A stretch of 37,971 nucleotides of DNA from Alphaproteobacteria bacterium (GTDB lineage: Bacteria > Pseudomonadota > Alphaproteobacteria > SHVW01): assembly GCA_009694085.1 (NCBI GenBank), contig SHVW01000014.1, forward strand, positions 1 through 37,971, read 5' to 3'. The notes under the pieces are model-generated. The model was given only the letters and a program-made list of their open reading frames with translations, did no database searches and was not told where the DNA came from. The position numbers and the translations under genes are program-made. This document shows positions 29,980-37,971 of this stretch, piece after piece. How positions within the stretch are numbered: the first letter of the stretch is position 1; each line of letters starts with the position of its first letter.

Positions 29980-30001
29980 TCCCCGCGATTCGATCGGGTG
30001 A

Positions 30002-30766
30002 TTAGCTCCGCCGGCTGATCCCGTCGCCCACGGCGATGGCACCACCCTCTACGACGACCGCGTAGACGCCCATGCAGTCGTGGCCGAAGCCGCGCACCAG
30101 TGCCTTCGGGATATTTAGGTCGCGCTGGGCGGTTTTGGGATCGACATTGGTCGCGGCGCAGCGGCCGATATGGTCGATCACTTTCAACCGCGCGAAGCCG
30201 ACCGCGATCTCGTGCCCGATCCACTGGCGCTCGGCCCAGGCATCGGCGCCGTCGATATAGACATTGGCGCGGAAGCGCAGGGGATCGACGGCGTTGCCGA
30301 CCACGCGCTCCAAATCGCGCACGGAAGCGAGATTGATCACCGAGATCAGGGGCTCGCGGCTGTCGCCGAAGCTGATGCCGGGCGCTTCGACCAGCTTGGG
30401 GCGGCCGCGCACCTCGCTGCCGACATAGGCAGCGAAGAACTGGTCGAGGATCGTGCGCCCCATCGGTTCCGTCGCCTTGGCACGCGCGATCTGTCGGCCC
30501 TGGCGTTTGATGGCGAGAAAGCCTGTTGCCGCCTCGAATTGGCAATCCAGTGCCGCCAGCCGCTCGTTTTCCATGAGCTGCAAGAAGTTGCGCTTGGGTT
30601 GCCATTCCGGACTATCCGGATCGATCCGAGTCGATCCATGAGCAATGGCGAAGCGGCGATCCTCGGGCAGAGCCTGGCCCGCCGTCAGTTCGACCTGATC
30701 GAGCGGCTCGGGGTTCAGTCCCTTCACGGGATAGCGATAGATATGGGCGATCGATGCGGCGGTCAT
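30002..30766 (-). CDS. MOSC-domain protein with N-terminal beta barrel
   Basis: The product is 254 residues from ATG 30766 (MTAASIAHIYRYPVKGLNPE); the frame is open to 30796 but the family starts near the chosen Met. The MOSC_N barrel covers about 4-110 (YPVKGL, PEDRRFAI) and the MOSC domain about 115-250, with the conserved cysteine in DHIGRCAATNVDPKTAQRD. MOSC proteins bind sulfur or molybdenum-cofactor species (as in MOSC-type mARC and YiiM relatives). The substrate is unknown. It is convergent with the DUF4167 gene over 22 bases and divergent from clpB. Confidence 0.9.
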   Translation of the reverse strand: MTAASIAHIYRYPVKGLNPEPLDQVELTAGQALPEDRRFAIAHGSTRIDPDSPEWQPKRNFLQLMENERLAALDCQFEAATGFLAIKRQGRQIARAKATEPMGRTILDQFFAAYVGSEVRGRPKLVEAPGISFGDSREPLISVINLASVRDLERVVGNAVDPLRFRANVYIDGADAWAERQWIGHEIAVGFARLKVIDHIGRCAATNVDPKTAQRDLNIPKALVRGFGHDCMGVYAVVVEGGAIAVGDGISRRS

Positions 30767-30845
30767 GGGTGGGGGGAAGGTATGGGGTGCGTGCACTGGG
30801 CTGTCAATCGGCCGGTGGGCGGGTTATGCGTGCGACTCTCGGTCC

Positions 30846-30873
30846 CTTGTGTTGCCCTGGCGCAACACTATAT
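30846..30873 (+). promoter_or_regulatory. Heat-shock (RpoH-type) promoter for clpB
   Basis: CTTGTG (30846-30851) and CTATAT (30868-30873) are separated by 16 bases. This fits the alphaproteobacterial RpoH pattern (CTTG, a spacer of about 16-18 bases, then CYTATNT). Transcription would begin near 30880, about 115 bases before the clpB ATG. Its position ahead of a classical heat-shock gene strengthens the call. Confidence 0.65.
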
Positions 30874-30995
30874 GGACGAGCATAGGGCAAGGGCGCATGC
30901 TTGGCGCCGTCGCGTTGATACCGATCAAAGGCATCGGCGCGGCCAGCGTCTAGCCTTGTGCCATCGATCAAGACCTCTCGCGGAGACGGGTAGCG

Positions 30996-33590
<2,595 letters not shown>

Positions 33591-33596
33591 GCTTTT

Positions 33597-33694
33597 CCTC
33601 CTTCGCGCGAGGGCGCTACGGAGGACAAATCCTCTCCGGTGCTTCGCACGAATTGAGGAGGGCTTGTCCTCCGAAGCGCGGAGCGCGAAGGAGG
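33597..33694. repeat. Large palindromic REP-like element after clpB
   Basis: The outer arms CCTCCTTCGCGC (33597-33608) and GCGCGAAGGAGG (33683-33694) pair perfectly. The inner arms CGGAGGACAA (33619-33628) and TTGTCCTCCG (33664-33673) also pair, and a small GTGC/GCAC hairpin occupies the centre. The element starts seven bases after the clpB stop and could fold into a long stem that acts as terminator or mRNA stabiliser. There is no T-run. Confidence 0.8.
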
Positions 33695-33729
33695 GTGACC
33701 GCCCCGCATAGGCGTAGCGCGGAGACGCT

Positions 33730-33757
33730 CTCATCCTTCGACTTCGCTCAGGATGAG
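33730..33757. repeat. REP-like palindrome, copy 1
   Basis: CTCATCC (33730-33736) pairs with GGATGAG (33751-33757) around an interior CTTCGACTTCGCTCA. The core CCTTCGACTTCGCTCAGG (33735-33752) is present again in inverted orientation at 33833-33850. This sequence type recurs as an interspersed repeat in many alphaproteobacterial genomes, as far as I recall. Confidence 0.75.
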
Positions 33758-33832
33758 GAGAATGGGCTCAAGGTGGGATGAGCATGACGCTTGCTGTGCG
33801 GCCATGCCCTTGCCCAACTCTCTCCGCCTCAC

Positions 33833-33850
33833 CCTGAGCGAAGTCGAAGG
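33833..33850. repeat. REP-like core, inverted copy 2
   Basis: CCTGAGCGAAGTCGAAGG is the exact 18-base reverse complement of 33735-33752. The stretch between the copies, and the rest of 33591-33916, holds no credible gene; short open frames there are produced by the repeat. Confidence 0.75.
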
Positions 33851-33916
33851 GCGAGGCCCTCTCCGACACACTGATGCTGGGCAACGATCACCAATAGCAC
33901 GCAGATCGACGGGCAA

Positions 33917-35056
33917 TCAGGTCGGCGCCGTTCCCGCTGCTTCCTGCCTCCGCTCCGCCAACAATGCCTCGGCGCGGGCAAGGTTTCCGGCTGCCACGCC
34001 GACATAGTGTGACGCCCCGGCAGTCCTAAACACATCCAATGCCCTGCGAAAGGCGTCGACGGCCTGCTCCAGCCGCGCCGTGCCGCTCTCGCGTTCACCC
34101 AGCGCCTGGAGCGCGGTGCCCAGATTATTCTGGGTCATGGCCCAGTCGAGCGGCACGCGCTCGCGGGTGTATTCCTTGAGCGCCTCGCGATAGGCGGCGA
34201 CGGCCTGCTCCAGCCGCGCCGCGCCGCTCCCGCGCTCGCCCAGCGTCTGGAGCGCGTTGCCCAGATTGTTCTGGGTCCCGGCCCATTGGAGCGGCACGTG
34301 CTCGCGGGTCCAGACGTTCAAGACGGCCTTGAATGCGTCACAGGCTCGCGTCAGCCAGATGTTTTCGCCCATCTGCTCGCCGAGCTGAACAGCGGCCATG
34401 GCGTAAGAGAATTGCAGTGTTGCCAGGGTGGCGGCGCTCAGAGATTGCGGCGGCGCATCCAGCAAGCGGCGGGTCTTCTCGGTTGGTTCCAACAGAAGAT
34501 CGGCCACGTACCGGCCGACCTGCTCGGTCGCCGGTTTGATCGAGGCGAGCGCCACGGCGACAAGGACGCTGTTGAACTCGCCGTGGAAATCGATGGGAAG
34601 CTCCAGCTTGTCAGGGGTCAGCTGATAGCTGTCGCCCGAGGAAGCCGCCGCGTCCGGCTCGCGCGGCAGGAACCGGAGCCACAGAACCTCGTCGCTCTTG
34701 CTCACCTCACCATAGACCAGGATGTCGCCGTTCTTGTCGCGCAGCCATCGGCGCGCATCTTCCTCAAGTGCGTGCTGTCCCTCGGCGAGGTGCCCATGGT
34801 CGGGTTCGCTAAGTGTGACGCCAAGCCGCGCGAGTGCCAGGCCCTTCTGGCCCTTGAATGCGATTTCAACATGGCGGGTTTGCTTGCCGTCATCGTCGCC
34901 GGCCAGATCGGCCAGGATGATGCTGAAATGGGTACCTTCGGCCGGCGGGAGCCCGATGGCCTTCGGCCATCGCGCCGCCTGGCGCTAGGGAACCAGTGAC
35001 AGGAGCCAACCGAGTAGCTTGGCGCCGCCTGAAAGGAGGGTCTCCATAAGCGACAT
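33917..35056 (-). pseudogene. TPR-repeat protein with in-frame amber codon at codon 24
   Basis: One frame runs from ATG 35056 to the stop at 33917 (380 codons), interrupted only by TAG at 34987-34985. The first 23 codons (METLLSGGAKLLGWLLSLVP after an initial MSL) and the sequence after the amber (AEGTHFSIILADLAGDDDGKQTRHV, then WLRDKNGDILVYGEVSKSDEVLWLRFL) are both protein-like. The second part matches a family known to me as TPR proteins with a GDVLIWGEV-type region. The tail has two 47-residue repeats (TQNNLGNALQTLGER...). After the amber the only common start is GTG 34705, without a well-spaced ribosome binding site, and it would lose about 94 codons. It is flanked on both sides by palindromic repeats. 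Confidence 0.82.
34063..34309 (-). repeat. Two tandem 141-base units in the TPR gene
   Basis: 34063-34168 and 34204-34309 are near-identical with a strict 141-base offset, encoding successive 47-residue units (WxxTQNNLGxALQxLGERxSGxARLEQAV). The unit length differs from the usual 34-residue TPR. The DNA similarity is high enough for recombination between units. Confidence 0.8.
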
Positions 35057-35176
35057 GTGCTGATCTTCCCGCTGCGCGCGTGCCGATCACGCGTCGAGAG
35101 TAGCTGGACTTACCGTTGGTTGCCATGCGTTCGTTCGAGCGAGGTCTGGAGTCAGCACTCCCGGCATCGACCGCTG

Positions 35177-35291
35177 CCCCTCACCCGCGCGCTACTGCGC
35201 GCGACCTCTCCCCCAAGGAGAGGTGATCTAGCTGTTGTATTCAAAACCCTCTCCTTGGGAGAGAGGATGGCGCGAAGCGCCGGGTGAGGGG
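35177..35291. repeat. Long imperfect inverted repeat upstream of the TPR gene
   Basis: The left arm 35177-35223 (starting CCCCTCACCCGCGCGC) and the right arm 35248-35291 (ending CGCCGGGTGAGGGG) are imperfect reverse complements. The inner parts CCTCTCCCCCAAGGAGAGG and CCTCTCCTTGGGAGAGAGG are themselves palindromic. The arms are separated by 24 bases. This looks like two REP-like units facing each other. The surrounding 35057-35335 contains no gene I can support. Confidence 0.8.
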
Positions 35292-35335
35292 AAGCGCGCG
35301 ATGCCGCGCTGTGTGATGCCAAACTCCGGCCAGCC

Positions 35336-36034
35336 TCACCCGAAAAATCTGGCCTTCACCCTTTGCGCATACGCCACCAAATTCTGGTGCCCCAGCATCT
35401 CCGTCTTCACCGGGTTGTCGAAGGCCGGATCGATGGCGCCGCTAACGAAGGGATAGACGGTGCAATCCGCGCCGCTCGGTTCCGGTCCCATGAAATAGGG
35501 TTTGTCGCCCAGTGCCGCGGCAATGCCGCGGGCGTCGCGGACGCCGAAATCGTAGATTTCTTCCCGCGTGTGGCGGCCCGTGCCTTGGGCATGCATCGCG
35601 CCGCGCACCTTGCGCTGGATCAGGGCGGGCAGAATGCTGCGCACCACGGGTGGCAAACTGTCGAAGAAGGTGCGGCGCGTGCGCGCCCAGCCCTCGGGTT
35701 CGATCCAGCGGGCATGGACCATCACCCAATAGAGCCGCTCCTCGATCATGCGGGCATAGGCATGGGCGTTGGCGCGCTCCAGCGGGGTCAGGCCCCGGTC
35801 GAAATCGAAGCCATAGGCCTGTTCGATGTGCCGGCGGATCAATTCGGAATCGCCGATCAGCTTGCCGCCATCCTCGATGGCGGGCAGCTTGCCCTTCGGC
35901 CCGCGCCTGGGATTGTTGGTGCGTTCTACCTCGAAGGCCAGGCCCGCCATCTTCAGCAGCATCATGGCCTTGACCACGAAGGGGCTGGGGTCGGGCAGGC
36001 CATAGGCCGGGCGAAATGTGATCAGCTTGATCAT
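35336..36034 (-). CDS. Glutathione S-transferase-like protein (metaxin/FAX-type N-domain)
   Basis: The product is 232 residues. The N-terminal thioredoxin-like half (about 1-80) contains GLPDPSPFVVKAMMLLKMAGL, KLPAIEDGGKLIGDSELI with the usual cis-Pro and Glu-Ser/Asp-Ser glutathione-contact pattern. The C-terminal all-helical half ends GPEPSGADCTVYPFVSGAIDPAFDNPV. This matches the GST subfamily related to metaxin and failed-axon-connections proteins. The activity and substrate are unknown. It is 18 bases downstream of the M23 peptidase gene on the same strand, so they may be co-transcribed. Confidence 0.9.
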   Translation of the reverse strand: MIKLITFRPAYGLPDPSPFVVKAMMLLKMAGLAFEVERTNNPRRGPKGKLPAIEDGGKLIGDSELIRRHIEQAYGFDFDRGLTPLERANAHAYARMIEERLYWVMVHARWIEPEGWARTRRTFFDSLPPVVRSILPALIQRKVRGAMHAQGTGRHTREEIYDFGVRDARGIAAALGDKPYFMGPEPSGADCTVYPFVSGAIDPAFDNPVKTEMLGHQNLVAYAQRVKARFFG

Positions 36035-36052
36035 GGGGCGGGGGGCCGGCGC

Positions 36053-37603
36053 TCAGCAGGTCGCGCGGGCCGGGCAGGTCGTGGCGGCGCGCGCGCCGCC
36101 GACCAGATCGCTCCAACGGTCAGCTTGACCGGCGACCCCGGCGTGGCGGCGCTGGCCGGCATCGCGCAATTCCGCAACCGCACGGCCCAACCCGGCCTTG
36201 ACCTCCAGGAACTGGTGCATTTCCCGGTCGTTCAGCTTCTGGCCCGCGGGAAATTTGACGCCGGTCGGGTTGACTTGAGCAGCGTTCTTGTGGACCTCGT
36301 AATGCAGATGGGGGCCGGTCGCCATGCCGGTCGCGCCGACATAGCCGATCACCTGGCCCTGGCGCACGCGCGCACCCGGCTTCAAGCCGCGCGCGTAGCT
36401 CGACATATGGGCGTATGCGGTCGCGTATTCGCCGGAATGGCGCAGCTTGACGTATTGACCGTAACCGCCCTTCCAGCCGATCTCGGCCACCGTGCCGTCG
36501 CCGGCGGCCATGATCGGCGTGCCCGTGAGCGCGCCGAAATCGACGCCGCGATGCTTGACCGTGTAGCCCAGGATCGGGTGCATGCGGTTGCCGAAACCGG
36601 AGGTCAGCCGCGCGCCGTCGATCGGCGTGCGCAGCAGCGCCTTCTTCACGCTGTGGCCCTTATCGTTGAAGAATTCGACCGTGCCGCCGCGCGGCTGAAA
36701 GCGGTAGAGGCGTTGCTCCGCGCCCGCCGTGGTCAACAGCGCGGTGAGCATGTCGCCATGGCGCAGCCGGTTGCCTCGTTCGTCCTCGAAGGACTCGAAC
36801 AGGATTTCGAAGCGGTCGCCCGGATGGATTTCGCGCTGGAAATCGACATCGTAGCTGAAGGCGCGCACCATCTCGGCAAACAGCGGCAGCGGCAGGTCGG
36901 CGGCGATGGCGGCATCGTACAAGCTAGAGCGGATCGTGCCGGAGGCGTGGGCGAGCTTGCGGGTCAGCGACTTGACCGTCTGATGCGGCTCGAAGCGGCC
37001 ACCCTCGCCGCGCAAAACCATGACGTCGCGCTCGACGCTGGCCTGGAGCGCCAGACCGACGAAATCGCCGCGCTCATTGGCGCGCTCGTCGGGCCGGCCG
37101 GCGCCGGTCGGCGAGGGCAGGGTGGGCCCGAAGGTGAGCGTGATCTCTTGGCCCGGCCTCAGCTTGCGCGGATCGTAGAGCGGCTTGAGCGCGGCGATCG
37201 CCTCATGGGCGTCGGCCCGGTCGATGCCGGCATCGGTCAAAATTTCCATCAGCGTGCCGCCGCGCGGTACGCGCACGATCTGCTGGACCGGCTCCACATC
37301 GGCGTCTTCCTGGGCCATGAGCGCGATCAGGTCGGGCAAGTCCAGATGGGGCGCCATGGCGATGCTGGCCGGATTGGGCGTCGCCGGGCCTTCCGGGCGC
37401 AGGGACGGGCCGATTTCCGCCAGCCACAAAAAGGCCGAGGCGCCGATGGCCAGGACGATTCCGGTCAGCCAGCGCTGCATGATCGAGCGGTATCCCACAT
37501 GACGATTCGGCCCCTTCGACGGCGCTTTGTCCGGCCCGCCGGCCGCGCCATGCCGGACATGCGGGGCCGGGTTGTGCGCGACGAGGGCGAAGTTCTCCAC
37601 CAT
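36053..37603 (-). CDS. M23 family peptidoglycan endopeptidase
   Basis: The 516-residue product has one membrane anchor near 45-62 (IVLAIGASAFLWLA). A region with LysM/OapA-like features follows at about 100-160 (IVRVPRGGTLMEILTDAGI, LRPGQEITLTFG), and an M23 LytM-type domain lies at about 325-440. Zinc ligands are visible in GFGNRMHPILGYTVKHRGVDFGA (H...D) and GPHLHYEVHK (HxH). The enzyme should cleave peptide cross-links in the periplasm during cell-wall growth or division. The start is unsure: ATG 37603 gives a 41-residue cytoplasmic leader and ATG 37480 (MQRWLTGIV) would place the anchor directly at the N-terminus. The 143 bases from 37604 to the promoter at 37746 hold nothing I recognise. 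Confidence 0.92.
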   Translation of the reverse strand: MVENFALVAHNPAPHVRHGAAGGPDKAPSKGPNRHVGYRSIMQRWLTGIVLAIGASAFLWLAEIGPSLRPEGPATPNPASIAMAPHLDLPDLIALMAQEDADVEPVQQIVRVPRGGTLMEILTDAGIDRADAHEAIAALKPLYDPRKLRPGQEITLTFGPTLPSPTGAGRPDERANERGDFVGLALQASVERDVMVLRGEGGRFEPHQTVKSLTRKLAHASGTIRSSLYDAAIAADLPLPLFAEMVRAFSYDVDFQREIHPGDRFEILFESFEDERGNRLRHGDMLTALLTTAGAEQRLYRFQPRGGTVEFFNDKGHSVKKALLRTPIDGARLTSGFGNRMHPILGYTVKHRGVDFGALTGTPIMAAGDGTVAEIGWKGGYGQYVKLRHSGEYATAYAHMSSYARGLKPGARVRQGQVIGYVGATGMATGPHLHYEVHKNAAQVNPTGVKFPAGQKLNDREMHQFLEVKAGLGRAVAELRDAGQRRHAGVAGQADRWSDLVGGARAATTCPARATC

Positions 37604-37745
37604 GCCGGGATGGGTGACCGAAAGTCAAACGGAAAATCCATTTGAATCAACGATCTCCAAGGTTCATCCACAGGTCGTGCCCGGGGCGGAACCGTGGCCG
37701 GGGCCGGGGGTTGCTTTCACTTGTCGGGTCGGGGTCGAATAGGGT

Positions 37746-37774
37746 TTGACAGCCCGGGGTCCGGCGCGTATAAG
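37746..37774 (+). promoter_or_regulatory. Near-consensus strong promoter
   Basis: TTGACA (37746-37751), a 17-base spacer and TATAAG (37769-37774) make the best sigma-70-type promoter of the window. A start near 37781 would fall at the base of the hairpin that follows. No protein-coding frame begins behind it before the window ends. Confidence 0.8.
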
Positions 37775-37781
37775 CCCGCAC

Positions 37782-37823
37782 CTCGCCGACGCCAGGGGAG
37801 CACCCTGGGGTCGGCGAGTTTTT
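37782..37823 (+). terminator. Terminator-like hairpin in the leader, possibly boxB-like or attenuator
   Basis: CTCGCCGAC (37782-37790) pairs with GTCGGCGAG (37810-37818), and CCAGGG (37792-37797) with CCCTGG (37803-37808). The stem has 15 pairs with one mismatch, a five-base loop, and five Ts at 37819-37823. It begins about one base after the predicted transcription start of the promoter at 37746, too close to be an ordinary terminator of that transcript unless it is an attenuator. Confidence 0.7.
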
Positions 37824-37834
37824 GCTGATTGACA
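37823..37834 (+). promoter_or_regulatory. boxA-like antitermination element
   Basis: TGCTGATTGACA matches the rRNA boxA (TGCTCTTTAACA) at 9 of 12 positions, directly after the hairpin. Promoter, hairpin, then boxA is the order of an rRNA-operon leader, so 16S rRNA may start beyond the right edge. The remaining 37835-37971 holds no gene or rRNA sequence that I recognise. Confidence 0.4.
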
Positions 37835-37971
37835 CTGTATATATGTTTGGAAGGGATGCGTGGGCGGCGGTTGTCTATCTCTGTGAGGTTTGCATGAGGG
37901 ATGGGTGAACTCGTTTCGCTCGCTGCATCTTGAATAAGGACGCGTAATGAGAGGAACGGGTTCTCTGTTAT

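Noticed and set aside
33731-34007. Short open frames with RLTLSEVEG-like peptides
   Set aside because: The peptides are direct translations of the REP-like palindromes and have no ribosome binding sites.
35177-35291. The long inverted repeat as an intrinsic terminator
   Set aside because: No T-run follows either arm, and the internal palindromes fit an interspersed repeat better.
35363-37645. A plus-strand frame of 760 codons antisense to the GST and M23 genes
   Set aside because: Both minus-strand genes have clear catalytic motifs and the antisense product resembles no family.
37829-37857. A second TTGACA (37829-37834) as a further promoter
   Set aside because: No acceptable -10 hexamer lies 16-18 bases downstream (AAGGGA). 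The hexamer is better explained as part of the boxA-like site.

Overview
The window is a GC-rich stretch of an alphaproteobacterial chromosome, probably from a Rhodospirillales-like lineage. The evidence is the gene order, family-level protein signatures and the alphaproteobacterial style of the palindromic repeats; the exact order or genus cannot be read from the sequence. Most of it is dense housekeeping DNA. I see no CRISPR array, no tRNA, no transposase and no phage gene.

Left part (1-11480). secA runs leftward off the edge. A two-gene cassette follows (2713-3846 and 4000-5058): an orphan RTX-type calcium-binding protein and an unrecognised protein. By hand alignment the two share a domain of about 75 residues. 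The cassette ends at a strong intrinsic terminator. Then come a parvulin-type peptidyl-prolyl isomerase, argJ, and a GNAT-Nudix fusion in one run. These are followed by a TauE/SafE permease, an SDR dehydrogenase of the gluconate 5-dehydrogenase type, a DUF983 membrane protein and a BioC/NDUFAF5-like methyltransferase.

Middle part (11595-20925). comF, a cupin with a lysine-rich tail, a monothiol-spaced CxxC glutaredoxin (grxC), a nitrilase-family amidase and a DUF1178 protein lie on the plus strand. Two minus-strand genes (cytidine deaminase-like and a methyltransferase) are set among them. A large TPR plus GT61 glycosyltransferase gene is translationally coupled to ubiG. lysC and a nitronate monooxygenase-like gene diverge from ubiG.

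Right-middle part (20925-33590). ptsP (EI-Ntr) is broken by at least two frameshifts. It is followed by rodZ, ispG, hisS, prfA, prmC and a DUF4167 gene with a hairpin-rich leader, then a convergent MOSC gene, then clpB behind a good heat-shock (RpoH-type) promoter.

Right end (33591-37971). Palindromic REP-like elements lie on both sides of a 47-residue-repeat TPR gene that carries an in-frame amber codon at codon 24. A GST-like protein and an M23 endopeptidase follow. The last 230 bases carry a near-consensus promoter, a terminator-like hairpin and a boxA-like sequence, which suggests the leader of a stable-RNA (probably rRNA) operon just past the edge.

The strongest leads for something undescribed are the shared-domain cassette beside secA and the amber-interrupted TPR gene between palindromic elements. 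Three anomalies in normally intact housekeeping genes (secA C-terminal region, ptsP frameshifts, TPR amber) need read-level confirmation before any biological reading.
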